DNA from: Paenibacillus sp. Soil766
Lineage (GTDB): Bacteria > Bacillota > Bacilli > Paenibacillales > NBRC-103111
Length of the DNA: 64,000 nucleotides
Assembly: GCF_001428105.1 (NCBI RefSeq)
Contig: NZ_LMSJ01000014.1
Location: 23,372-87,371, forward strand
Reading direction: 5' to 3'
Part shown: one piece after another, positions 17,667 to 26,096 of the stretch
Layout of the letters: the number at the start of each line of letters is the position of its first letter
Numbering within the stretch: position 1 is the first letter of the stretch
The notes under the pieces: generated by a model
What the model was told of the DNA's origin: nothing
Seen by the model: only the letters and a program-made list of their open reading frames with translations
The model's database searches: none
Position numbers and translations under genes: made by a program

Positions 17667-19244
17667 ATGGAACGCACATTACACACGCCGCAACACGCAG
17701 CGTTAACGATAGAAAGACTACTGCAATTCGCTACCCAAAATGGGTTGATCGAACAGCTGGACGTCTACACCTCGCGCAATGCTTTGCTGGATTTGTTCGG
17801 ATTGGCTGAGCCATTCCAAGGGGAAGTACCTGCGGAGAAATTGAGCAGCCCGGTTGGCTTGCTGGAAGAGCTGCTCGACGCAGCTTGGGAAGCCGGACTA
17901 CTGGAAGAGAACACGATGACGTACCGCGACTTGTTAGACGCGCGCATCATGGGACTTATGATGCCTCGTCCATCCGAAGTGGTAAGTGAATTCTGGAAGA
18001 TCGCCAAAACGCAGAGTGTAGAAGCGGCGACGGCTTATTTTTACAAGCAATCCATTGATTCGAACTACATCCGGATGGATCGTATTGCGAAGAATGCTTA
18101 CTGGTTGGCGGAAACAGCCTACGGGGATTTGGAAATTACCATCAATCTCTCAAAGCCAGAGAAGGATCCGAAGGAAATTGCGCTGCTCAAAACGCTGCCA
18201 CAAAGCAGCTACCCCCTATGTCTACTATGCGTAGACAATCTAGGCTACGCGGGCCGTGTGAATCACCCGGCTAGACAGAATCTGCGCGTCATTCCACTTG
18301 AGCTGGATAGCGAGAAGTGGTACCTGCAGTATTCACCTTACGTGTATTACAACGAGCACAGCATCATCTTCCATGAGAAGCATATTCCGATGAAAACAAC
18401 GGCAAATACGTTCTACCGTTTGCTGGATTTCATCGAGCAATTCCCGCACTACTTCATCGGGTCCAATGCGGACCTACCAATCGTTGGGGGTTCGATCCTG
18501 AACCACGATCATTTCCAAGGTGGGCGTCACAAGTTCCCAATGGAAAAAGCGCCAAGTGAGAAAGCATTCTCACACGCAGATTTTGCTGGCGTGAAGGCCG
18601 CTATTGTGAAGTGGCCGATGTCGGTGCTGCGCCTGAGCGGGCACAACAAGCAACAGCTGTACAAGCTGGCTAGCAAGCTGCTCGACGACTGGCGTGCTTA
18701 CAGTGATGCGGAAGCGGAAGTCCTCGCGTTCAGCGAGAAGGACGGACAGCGGATCCCGCATAACACGATTACACCAATCGCCCGCAACAATGCGCGCGGC
18801 GAGTACGAGCTTGATCTCGTGCTGCGGAACAACCGCACGAGCGCAGAGCATCCGGATGGGATCTTCCATCCGCATCAGCACTTGCACCACATCAAGAAGG
18901 AGAACATCGGCTTGATTGAGGTCATGGGGCTGGCGGTGCTGCCAGGCCGCCTGCAAGAGGAGCTGGCGGCTATCGCCAAGCTGCTCACCGGCGAAGCCGA
19001 GCTCGGCCGCGAGACGCTTGCAGATAGTGGGCATCCGCTGCATAAGCATGCGGATTGGATCGCGGCGCTGCTCGCGAAGCACGGCGCGTCGCTGACGGCC
19101 GACGCGGCGAATGCGGTGCTGCAGACCGAGGTCGGCAGCAAGTTCATGGACGTCCTGCTCGACGCAGGCGTCTTCAAGAGAGACGAAGCCGGGCAAGCGG
19201 CGTTCGGACGGTTTTTGGCTGCGGTGGGCTTCGCGCAGCAATAG
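17667..19244 (+). CDS. galT: UDP-glucose--hexose-1-phosphate uridylyltransferase, class II
   Basis: Transfers UMP between UDP-glucose and galactose-1-phosphate, linking galactokinase and the epimerase in the Leloir pathway. The 525-residue length, lack of resemblance to the about 350-residue class I enzyme, and motifs such as PIVGGSILNHDHFQGGRH (histidine-containing) fit the Firmicute class II family. The ATG at 17667 follows AGAAAGGGA by about 8 bases; a GTG at 17640 lacks a site. The last 600 bases are clearly richer in G+C than the first 1000, yet the reading frame is intact. Confidence 0.93.
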   Translation: MERTLHTPQHAALTIERLLQFATQNGLIEQLDVYTSRNALLDLFGLAEPFQGEVPAEKLSSPVGLLEELLDAAWEAGLLEENTMTYRDLLDARIMGLMMPRPSEVVSEFWKIAKTQSVEAATAYFYKQSIDSNYIRMDRIAKNAYWLAETAYGDLEITINLSKPEKDPKEIALLKTLPQSSYPLCLLCVDNLGYAGRVNHPARQNLRVIPLELDSEKWYLQYSPYVYYNEHSIIFHEKHIPMKTTANTFYRLLDFIEQFPHYFIGSNADLPIVGGSILNHDHFQGGRHKFPMEKAPSEKAFSHADFAGVKAAIVKWPMSVLRLSGHNKQQLYKLASKLLDDWRAYSDAEAEVLAFSEKDGQRIPHNTITPIARNNARGEYELDLVLRNNRTSAEHPDGIFHPHQHLHHIKKENIGLIEVMGLAVLPGRLQEELAAIAKLLTGEAELGRETLADSGHPLHKHADWIAALLAKHGASLTADAANAVLQTEVGSKFMDVLLDAGVFKRDEAGQAAFGRFLAAVGFAQQ

Positions 19245-19254
19245 GTTAGAGCGG

Positions 19255-19284
19255 AATCCCTGGTCGGTGGACCAGGGATTTTTT
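19255..19284 (+). terminator. Terminator of the gal operon
   Basis: AATCCCTGGTC and GACCAGGGATT form a perfect 11-bp stem with a 4-base loop, followed by a T run. Confidence 0.93.
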
Positions 19285-19320
19285 GTTGTCGCGCGCCGCA
19301 AAGTGGTCGCGCGTGGGGAT

Positions 19321-19340
19321 CTGGGATCCGCAGATCCCAG
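19321..19340. repeat. Inverted repeat downstream of galT
   Basis: CTGGGATC-CGCA-GATCCCAG, a perfect 8-bp stem with no T run. It is followed by a small direct repeat (ATGCTCCCGT at 19357 and 19373). Function unknown. Confidence 0.6.
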
Positions 19341-19397
19341 GATGCCTCCCGTGCTCATGCTCCCGTACTCCCATGCTCCCGTGCCTCCCATGGCTGA

Positions 19398-19584
19398 ATA
19401 ACTGGAAAACCTACAGCTAATTCTAAGGAAAACGCATGAATTTGGAGATTAACTGGAAAATCTACATCTAATTTCCCAAAATTCTCCCAATCGGCGCTAA
19501 ATGGAGGAAATTAGATGTAGAAAATCCATCTAAATCGGATTTTGTGGGGAAAACAGAAAAATTAGATGGAGATTTTCCATCTAA
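19398..19584. repeat. Four-palindrome array A (187 bp)
   Basis: Four 23-bp imperfect palindromes, each a 9-base word, 5-base loop and 9-base word: ATAACTGGA/TACAGCTAA (19398), TTAACTGGA/TACATCTAA (19449), TTAGATGTA/TCCATCTAA (19511), TTAGATGGA/TCCATCTAA (19562, perfect). Start spacings are 51, 62 and 51 bases, so spacers are 28, 39 and 28. The middle spacer begins TTTCC and ends GGAAA, giving the array rough dyad symmetry. Non-coding. Array B at 56352 has identical geometry. Confidence 0.85.
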
Positions 19585-19628
19585 GTGATGGCTGAGCTAC
19601 TCAATTACTCCCCAATCTACTCCACCCT

Positions 19629-19801
19629 CAGCCGCCACATTCCCCAACAAGGCACTCGCATCCGAATCAAGCTAATCACTCCCCGACGGACTCCCACCAT
19701 CAGCCGCCACATTCCCCAACAAGCCAATCGCATCCGAATCAAGCTAATCACTCCCCGATGGACTCCCATCATCAGCCGCCACATTCCTCAACAAGCCAAT
19801 C
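19629..19801. repeat. Direct repeat, 72-bp period, about 2.4 copies
   Basis: CAGCCGCCACATTCC recurs at 19629, 19701 and 19773 within near-identical 72-base units; the third unit stops after 29 bases. The period is a multiple of three, so a frame stays open through it into the MarR gene, but no ribosome site supports translation. Related CCGCCACATTC sequence occurs near 24231, just before another palindrome element. Confidence 0.7.
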
Positions 19802-19893
19802 TACCTCCGTTCCTTCAGACGTACCCTCCCTCCCTTGGGCTTGGAACATTCTTATCACCATGTTTTGTCCCACATACAATTAGGAAAATCGTA

Positions 19894-19922
19894 TTGACAG
19901 GATGTGCAGCGCTATCTAGAAT
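19894..19922 (+). promoter_or_regulatory. Promoter of the MarR-ABC exporter operon
   Basis: TTGACA (19894-19899), 17 bases, TAGAAT (19917-19922): a near-consensus housekeeping promoter. Predicted transcription start is about 19929, inside the operator-like TTAGCCGACTAA. Confidence 0.75.
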
Positions 19923-19927
19923 ATTAA

Positions 19928-19939
19928 TTAGCCGACTAA
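19928..19939. promoter_or_regulatory. Operator candidate O1 for the MarR regulator
   Basis: TTAGCCGACTAA has inverted ends (TTAG/CTAA) and overlaps the predicted transcription start. The same TTAGCCGAC core recurs at 20409 before the first ABC gene. Confidence 0.6.
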
Positions 19940-19959
19940 CTAAAAAGGAGAGTGCTTCA

Positions 19960-20403
19960 TTGTCGCGTCACCACCATAATCCAGAATCGCTTACTCATTT
20001 GATGTCACATTTGCTGAAAATGCACCGACATACAATTGATCAAATCATTCATCCTTATGATGTTTACCCGGGGCAACCCCCGTTGCTGCTTGCTTTGTCC
20101 GCAGAGGATGGACTTAGCCATAGCGAGCTTGCTGCTCGCATCCACAATAAACGCGCGACTCTGTCCGTCATGGTGGACCGCATGGAAAAAACAGGCCTCG
20201 TCGAACGCCGCCCTGACGAGAACGATCAACGGGTTACACGTGTCTACCTGACTGAGAAAGGCAAGGAAGTCACCGTTCATGTGAAGGAAGCGATCCAGAC
20301 GGCGGATGAGATGACGTTTGCGCATTTTCTGCCTGAGGAAAAGCTGCTGTTTCGCCGCCTTCTGCTTCAAATGAAAGATAATCTTCGTCCTAAAGATGAA
20401 TAA
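19960..20403 (+). CDS. MarR-family transcriptional regulator of the ABC exporter
   Basis: Winged-helix repressor (147 residues). The start is a TTG at 19960, 9 bases after AAAAGGAG; earlier in-frame codons belong to the repeat region. A His-rich start (SRHHHN) leads into the helical dimerisation part, then LSHSELAARIHNKRATLSVM (recognition region) and the wing RRPDENDQRVTRVYLT. It precedes a two-gene ABC exporter with only 38 bases between, and the same operator-like motif stands before each unit, pointing to autorepression plus control of the exporter. The inducing ligand is unknown. Confidence 0.88.
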   Translation: MSRHHHNPESLTHLMSHLLKMHRHTIDQIIHPYDVYPGQPPLLLALSAEDGLSHSELAARIHNKRATLSVMVDRMEKTGLVERRPDENDQRVTRVYLTEKGKEVTVHVKEAIQTADEMTFAHFLPEEKLLFRRLLLQMKDNLRPKDE

Positions 20404-20408
20404 ATTAG

Positions 20409-20420
20409 TTAGCCGACAAA
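20409..20420. promoter_or_regulatory. Operator candidate O2 before the ABC exporter genes
   Basis: TTAGCCGACAAA shares the first nine and last two bases of O1 (TTAGCCGACTAA). It lies in the 38-base gap between the MarR stop and the ABC start. Confidence 0.5.
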
Positions 20421-20441
20421 CAAAGGAAAGGACATCCTACC

Positions 20442-22238
20442 ATGTGGAAACTTCGATCGTTTGTTAAACCGTACTGGTTCATAACGCTGCTTGCTCCTTT
20501 GCTGATGGTGATGGAGGTATGCATGGATTTATCCCAGCCCCGCCTCATGGCGACCATTGTGAATCACGGTGTTGCCGAAGGCAATCTCGCCTTAATATGG
20601 TCTACAGGCATACTTATGTTAGGCGTGGCAGTCATTGGCCTAATCGGTGGTGTTGGCTGTACGTTTTTCACAGTGAAGGCAGCACAAAACTTCGGCGCTG
20701 ACCTGCGGCTAAGCGTATTTGAGAAGGTGCAATCCTTGTCGTTCCGACAATTGGATACCTTCTCAACAGGATCGCTGATCACTCGTTTGACCAGTGATGT
20801 GATGCAAATGCTGAACATCCTGCAGATTTTGCTGCGCCAATTTACACGTGAAGCTTCGCTGCTTATTGGCAGTTTGATCATGGCTGTGGTCATCTCTCCA
20901 CGCCTTTCCTTGATCCTGCTAGCCGTCGTACCGATTCAATTCGTCATTCTGTATGTATTGATGAAACGCTCGACGCCGCTTTTTCGCCAAATGCAGACGA
21001 AGATCGATCGCGTAAACACGGTTATGCAAGAGAGCACGACGGGTATCCGTGTGATCAAGGCTTTTGTACGTGCCGCGTTCGAGCGGACGCGTTTTGGCAA
21101 AGCGAACACGGACCTGCTGAACGCTAGTCTTAGCTCCGCTCGCGCCTTGGCTACAAGCGGGCCGCTGATGACGTTGATTTTGAACATAAGCATCGTGGCC
21201 GTTCTCTGGTTCGGCGGTGCTCAAACATGGAGCGGTTCGATGGCTATCGGTGATTTGGCCGCATTCATCATCTATATAAGCCAAGTGTTGTTTTCGCTTG
21301 TTTCCATTACGAATACGTTGATGAATATCTCCCGTGCGCAGGTTTCTGCTGAACGGATTCGAGAAGTGCTCGATACGAAAGTAGATCCGAATGAGCCTGC
21401 TCAGGATCAGGATCGGGAACGGGAGCAGGATAAACCAGAAGCTTTGGAATCACACCAATCTTCGGCGTTATCATCCCCTGTGGTGGGGTGTGAGTTAGAA
21501 TTCGAGCGGGTTTCATTCGTGTATGAAACAGCTCCCGATCAGCAAGTGCTTCAGGATATTTCTTTTAAGGCATTGTCAGGTCAAACGATTGGCATTCTCG
21601 GGGCGACAGGTTCGGGTAAATCCACCCTCGTCAGCTTGATCCCCCGACTTTATGATGCTTCCAGCGGACATATCCGCCTGAACGGCGTTGATGTGAAAGA
21701 ATTGCCTGTCGAGCAGCTGAGGAGTCAAGTGGGTATTGTGCTGCAGCAGTCCATTTTGTTTAGCGGGACGATCCGCGATAACATTCTATTCGGTAAGCCA
21801 GGGGCATCGGATGCTGAGATAACGGCTGTTGCCCAAGCAGCAGAAGCTGATAGCTTCATCTCCAAACTGCCTGAGGGTTATGAAGCCAAGTTGGGTCAAC
21901 GAGGCGTGAATCTGTCTGGTGGTCAAAAGCAGCGAATAGCCATAGCACGTGCCTTGCTTCTGCGATCTCCCTTACTTGTGTTGGATGACAGCACGAGTGC
22001 GATTGATCTAGGTACAGAGAAACGAATCCAGCGTTCACTGCAAGCGTTGATGGCAGGCAGTACACGCATCATTATCGCGCAGCGCGTTTCCTCTGTCCTG
22101 CAGGCCGATCAAATCCTTGTCTTAGATGAGGGACGCATCGCTGCACGCGGAACCCACGAAGAATTACTGGCGACAAGCGCGCTGTACCAAGATATTTACA
22201 ACTCCCAGCAGGGAAAGGAGGCTGCTCTGCATGGCTAA
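20442..22238 (+). CDS. Heterodimeric ABC exporter, subunit with degenerate catalytic site
   Basis: Membrane-ATPase half transporter (598 residues): six-helix exporter domain (about 15-310), an acidic linker (about 325-350), then the nucleotide-binding domain with Walker A GATGSGKST near 386, signature LSGGQKQ near 490 and Walker B LLVLDDSTSAID near 512. The catalytic Glu is Asp, and the H-loop His is Gln (IIIAQRVSS), a pattern of the non-catalytic partner in BmrC/YheI-type heterodimers. It overlaps the next gene by 8 bases. Substrate is probably a drug or lipid-like compound, inferred from family and MarR control. Confidence 0.9.
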   Translation: MWKLRSFVKPYWFITLLAPLLMVMEVCMDLSQPRLMATIVNHGVAEGNLALIWSTGILMLGVAVIGLIGGVGCTFFTVKAAQNFGADLRLSVFEKVQSLSFRQLDTFSTGSLITRLTSDVMQMLNILQILLRQFTREASLLIGSLIMAVVISPRLSLILLAVVPIQFVILYVLMKRSTPLFRQMQTKIDRVNTVMQESTTGIRVIKAFVRAAFERTRFGKANTDLLNASLSSARALATSGPLMTLILNISIVAVLWFGGAQTWSGSMAIGDLAAFIIYISQVLFSLVSITNTLMNISRAQVSAERIREVLDTKVDPNEPAQDQDREREQDKPEALESHQSSALSSPVVGCELEFERVSFVYETAPDQQVLQDISFKALSGQTIGILGATGSGKSTLVSLIPRLYDASSGHIRLNGVDVKELPVEQLRSQVGIVLQQSILFSGTIRDNILFGKPGASDAEITAVAQAAEADSFISKLPEGYEAKLGQRGVNLSGGQKQRIAIARALLLRSPLLVLDDSTSAIDLGTEKRIQRSLQALMAGSTRIIIAQRVSSVLQADQILVLDEGRIAARGTHEELLATSALYQDIYNSQQGKEAALHG

Positions 22239-24006
22239 CAAGCAAGCGCGCAAACCTCGCGCCAAAAACATCGGAGCAACCCTCCTTCGCATGTGGGGCT
22301 ATCTGAGGCTTCAGCGTACCGGGCTGGTCACTGTTGCGATTTTGACGGTTGTCGGCAGCGGCCTCGCCCTGCTCGGACCTTATTTAATTGGCAGAGCCAT
22401 TGACGATTACATCATCCCGCGAGACCGAAATGGGCTTCTTGGACTCTGTCTCCTTCTACTAGGCTGCTACGTAATTAGCGGAGCCGCATCTTGGATCCAA
22501 TCCTATCTGATTGCTGGGGTATCTCAGCGGACCGTGTGGCAAATGAGGCAGGATCTTTTCCGCCACCTGCATAAGCTGCCAATCAGTTATTTTGACAAGA
22601 CTTCACATGGGGAACTCATGAGCCGCACGACCAATGATGTGGACAATGTTGCAACCACGCTCAGTCAAAATTTAACGCAAATTATGACCAGTATCATTAT
22701 GATTGTCGGGTCTTTGATCATGATGATTACGTTGAATATTTGGCTTACGCTGATCGCCTTAATCACGGTGCCGGTCGTACTATTCACAACCAAGCAAATC
22801 ACGAAACATACACAACGCTTGTTCAAAGAGCAGCAGCAGCGGCTCGGTGAACTGAATGGCTTAATCGAAGAGACAATCTCTGGGCAAAAGATTGTAAAAA
22901 CATTCCAACGCGAAGCCGCTGCCGTCGATCAACTCGCTGCAATTAACAAACAGCTTCGGGTCGCTGGTACTGGCGCACAGCAGCTTTCGGGCATGATGGG
23001 GCCGAGCATGAATATGATCAATCATTTTAGTTTCATTTTACTGGCTGCTATCGGGGGATGGATGGTGCTGAGGGGATGGACGATGGTTGGCGTGATTATT
23101 AGCTTTTTGAACTATTCGAAGCAATTCAGCCGTCCGATCAATGATCTCGCTAATCAATATAATATGATTCAGTCAGGTATTGCGGGGGCGGAGCGAGTTT
23201 TTGAAGTGATGGATAAGGAGACGGAGTACGAAGCGAACCAAGAGGGAATCCAGCTAACGGATGTCAAAGGGGAAGTTGTGTTTCAAAACGTTTCTTTCAG
23301 CTACAGGGACGATGTGCCCACGTTGCATGAGGTTTCGTTCACTGCGGAACCTGGCGATTTGATTGCCCTAGTGGGTCCCACGGGGGCAGGCAAGACCACA
23401 ATCATCAATCTGCTAACTCGGTTCTATGATATAAAAGAGGGCTGTATTACGATAGATGGACTCGACATCCGTGATATGCAAAAAGACAGCCTGCGCAGCC
23501 AACTCGGTCTCGTGCTGCAGGATGTGTACCTGTTCTCGGGGACGATCCGAGAAAATATCCGCTTCGGCCGCTTGGACGCGACGGACGAAGAAGTGGAAGC
23601 CGCTGCGCAGCTAGCTAACGCGGACGGGTTCATTCGCAAGCTGCCGAGCGGCTATGACGCTAAGTTGACCGCCGGAGGCGGCAACTTGAGTCAGGGCCAG
23701 CGGCAGCTGCTCACGATCGCGCGGGCGATTCTCGCCGACCCCGCGATTCTGGTGCTCGACGAGGCGACGAGCTCCGTCGACACGCGCACCGAGCTGCACA
23801 TCCAGCAGGCGATGGGCGTGCTCATGAAGGGGCGAACGAGCTTCGTGATCGCCCACCGGCTGAGCACGATCCGCGAAGCGAGTGCGATTCTGGTCATCCA
23901 CGGCGGCGAGATCGTGGAGCGCGGCACGCACGAAGAGCTACTGGCTCTTCGAGGGCATTACTATGATTTGTATGCGAGCCAATTCAGCGAAGCGAGTTCG
24001 CTTTGA
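22231..24006 (+). CDS. Heterodimeric ABC exporter, catalytic subunit
   Basis: Partner half transporter (591 residues) starting at 22231 after GGAAAGGAGG, overlapping the previous stop by 8 bases. Exporter membrane domain about 35-330; nucleotide-binding domain with Walker A GPTGAGKTT, signature LSQGQRQ, Walker B ILVLDEATSSVD (catalytic Glu present) and H-loop IAHRLST. The intact catalytic residues complement the degenerate partner. The LSQGQ variant is usual for this subunit. The 3-prime 400 bases are much richer in G+C than the rest. Confidence 0.9.
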   Translation: MANKQARKPRAKNIGATLLRMWGYLRLQRTGLVTVAILTVVGSGLALLGPYLIGRAIDDYIIPRDRNGLLGLCLLLLGCYVISGAASWIQSYLIAGVSQRTVWQMRQDLFRHLHKLPISYFDKTSHGELMSRTTNDVDNVATTLSQNLTQIMTSIIMIVGSLIMMITLNIWLTLIALITVPVVLFTTKQITKHTQRLFKEQQQRLGELNGLIEETISGQKIVKTFQREAAAVDQLAAINKQLRVAGTGAQQLSGMMGPSMNMINHFSFILLAAIGGWMVLRGWTMVGVIISFLNYSKQFSRPINDLANQYNMIQSGIAGAERVFEVMDKETEYEANQEGIQLTDVKGEVVFQNVSFSYRDDVPTLHEVSFTAEPGDLIALVGPTGAGKTTIINLLTRFYDIKEGCITIDGLDIRDMQKDSLRSQLGLVLQDVYLFSGTIRENIRFGRLDATDEEVEAAAQLANADGFIRKLPSGYDAKLTAGGGNLSQGQRQLLTIARAILADPAILVLDEATSSVDTRTELHIQQAMGVLMKGRTSFVIAHRLSTIREASAILVIHGGEIVERGTHEELLALRGHYYDLYASQFSEASSL

Positions 24007-24035
24007 CGGACATGGCGTCCGGCACGAAATAGAGA

Positions 24036-24065
24036 GGGAGTTGCCGTTGAGGGCAACTCCCTTTT
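24036..24065 (+). terminator. Terminator of the ABC exporter operon
   Basis: GGGAGTTGCC and GGCAACTCCC form a perfect 10-bp stem with a 6-base loop followed by TTTT. Confidence 0.88.
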
Positions 24066-24261
24066 GGTATGGTGCAGCACGCACCAGTCCGTCGTGTTCC
24101 TTTGCTAGTCGACGCTGATTCCGCTACATTCGACAACCCCATCCGTCCGCCGCCAAGCCCGCCACAATCGCCAACACTAGTCCTCTCCAAACTTAGCTAC
24201 CTGCTAAACTTCAACTCTCCTCTACCAACCCGCCACATTCACCAATACTGCCACCAGCCAA

Positions 24262-24305
24262 TTAACTGGATTTTCTCCATCTATTCCAGCACCTTTTCCA
24301 GTTAA
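24262..24305. repeat. Partial palindrome element (one unit plus a half unit)
   Basis: TTAACTGGA-TTTTC-TCCATCTAT (24262-24284) is one full 9-5-9 unit; a lone right-hand word TCCAGTTAA follows at 24297-24305. It looks like an array with its centre deleted. It lies in a convergent gap; the rest of the gap (24066-24261) has no gene. Confidence 0.7.
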
Positions 24306-24308
24306 TGC

Positions 24309-25901
24309 TCACCGTGAGGTGCCGAACGATGCTTCTAGAGGACCGTCAAATACTCTCACCTGGTTCCGGCCAGCTCGCTTGGCCTGATATAAGGCCATAT
24401 CTGCATGCTTCAGAAGCATCTCCAAGCTGTCTCCGCGATGGCTTGCTTGAGTTAATCCGAAGCTCGCAGTTACGGCAATCGAACCAAAACTACCGCTCAT
24501 CGGCTCCACTGCGAGCTGTTCACGAATCTGTTCGGCCAGCAAGGCCGCCTCATCCAGCGAGCAGGCAGGTATTGTCATGACAAACTCCTCACCACCATAT
24601 CTGGCAAGCAGCACGCCAGGCACGTCTGCCTCAATCCTTCTCGCCACCTTCACCACGTGCTGAATCGCGAGATCGCCAACATCGTGACCGTAGGTATCAT
24701 TAATATGTTTGAAATGATCGATGTCGAATAGAACGATGCACATTGACAGCTGGTTACTCACAACAGCTTCTTCCAAAATCATCTTGCTTCGACGGAGAAA
24801 CTCAGTTCGGTTAAGCAGCTTCGTTAAGCCATCATAGTAGGCTAGCTGTTTCAATTGATCTTGGAGCAGTCTCTGTTCTGTAATGTCGATGAGCATGAGC
24901 AGACTTCCGATGGGCTCTCCATTGCGTCCTCGTACCACAGAGGAACGGATCTGGTAATAGAATTCCTTGCCATCATCAGCGCGCCAACTGAATTCTTCCT
25001 GCGAACCGTCTTGTGATCGCACTACGGGAAATGGTGCACCCGACAATCGAGTCCAAATTTCATCGAGTGTTAATCCAAGCATGTCGGTTGTGAATCCGGG
25101 AAACATCACGTTAATCACACTGTTGGTATCTACTAGCCGATCTGCGAAGTCCAGCACAATAGCGCCTTCCCGCATACTTTCAAAAATACGATCCTTCGCA
25201 ATCGGAATAATTGTTAGCATCTTGGTCGATACAATCGCCCAAATGTACATGGTAGAGGTTATACAAAGAATCATCGGTACGGGGTCAATACCATATGGCG
25301 TTAAGCCCATCAGATAAACGAATGCACCGGTCATTGGCATGAATTGGCCCATGATTAGGGTGACGAGCTGTAAACGATAGGCTTTTTTAGTTTGACGCCA
25401 TCTGCGCAGCAGCAAGACGACGGCTGCGAGCATACAACCGAATATATAAGCCCCGTGTACGATGTAATATTGTCCGATAACGATATCTGTCGTGAGGAAG
25501 GGAGCATTTTCGCGAAAATACATATCTTTATAAAATAAATGATGATAATCATTGGTGATCACCATGACCAAGGTGATGGCTGGAATGACGAAGAGCGCGG
25601 CGATCTTGGTGCGAGTTAAGTTCACGCCAACATATTGCATGACAATCAGCAAACCGATGGCTGGCGCAGCCCCGATGCCAATATATTCGAGAATCGTCCA
25701 GCGTTTAACTTCGACTATGGTATCACTGGCCATTTCAAAAGCATGAGCAAAAATATAGATAGCTTGTGTAGTCGTATAGATAACAAATGTATAGGCGCCA
25801 GGTATGTCTTTGCGCTTGATATAGGCATAGATGCACAGAAAGACTGTAAAAACACCCGAGGTCGCGATGAGTGATATGAACATAGTTAGTGTAGGATCCA
25901 T
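24309..25901 (-). CDS. Diguanylate cyclase with 7TM sensor, PAS and GGDEF domains
   Basis: Membrane enzyme making cyclic di-GMP (530 residues). The N-terminal half (about 1-225) is seven hydrophobic segments of the histidine-kinase N-terminal 7TM type; a PAS domain follows (about 235-350), then GGDEF (about 360-525) with the active-site motif GGEEF near 435. The metal-binding DIDHFKHINDTYGH stretch reads FDIDHFKHINDTYGHDVGD. No RxxD inhibitory site is visible at the usual place before the motif. Start ATG preceded by GGAG. Monocistronic. Confidence 0.92.
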   Translation of the reverse strand: MDPTLTMFISLIATSGVFTVFLCIYAYIKRKDIPGAYTFVIYTTTQAIYIFAHAFEMASDTIVEVKRWTILEYIGIGAAPAIGLLIVMQYVGVNLTRTKIAALFVIPAITLVMVITNDYHHLFYKDMYFRENAPFLTTDIVIGQYYIVHGAYIFGCMLAAVVLLLRRWRQTKKAYRLQLVTLIMGQFMPMTGAFVYLMGLTPYGIDPVPMILCITSTMYIWAIVSTKMLTIIPIAKDRIFESMREGAIVLDFADRLVDTNSVINVMFPGFTTDMLGLTLDEIWTRLSGAPFPVVRSQDGSQEEFSWRADDGKEFYYQIRSSVVRGRNGEPIGSLLMLIDITEQRLLQDQLKQLAYYDGLTKLLNRTEFLRRSKMILEEAVVSNQLSMCIVLFDIDHFKHINDTYGHDVGDLAIQHVVKVARRIEADVPGVLLARYGGEEFVMTIPACSLDEAALLAEQIREQLAVEPMSGSFGSIAVTASFGLTQASHRGDSLEMLLKHADMALYQAKRAGRNQVRVFDGPLEASFGTSR

Positions 25902-26096
25902 GAGTTGAGCTCCAGTAGTTGTAGGATTTTCAGCTAAATTGTCGATTTAATCGTATCACATCCTTGCATACGGTCATAGGAAATGCATGGAAAATATGAG
26001 GGGATGCATAGAGACGCAAGAATGGCAAGGAGATACAAAATTTAGTAAACTAATAGAATCAAGTGAAATGATGAGAAACAGTTTGGAGGCGCGAAT

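Noticed and set aside
18570-19391. 273-codon antisense ORF opposite galT
   Set aside because: Arises from the GC-rich 3-prime end of galT; Arg-rich translation without a recognisable domain and it covers the galT terminator.
19398-19584. CRISPR array reading of the palindromes
   Set aside because: Only four units, alternating 51 and 62 pitch, repeats vary in sequence, spacers AT-rich, and no cas genes in the window.
19585-20403. Long 272-residue form of the MarR protein
   Set aside because: The extra N-terminal part is translated from the 72-bp repeats and the promoter. A TTG with AAAAGGAG at 19960 gives a normal 147-residue MarR.
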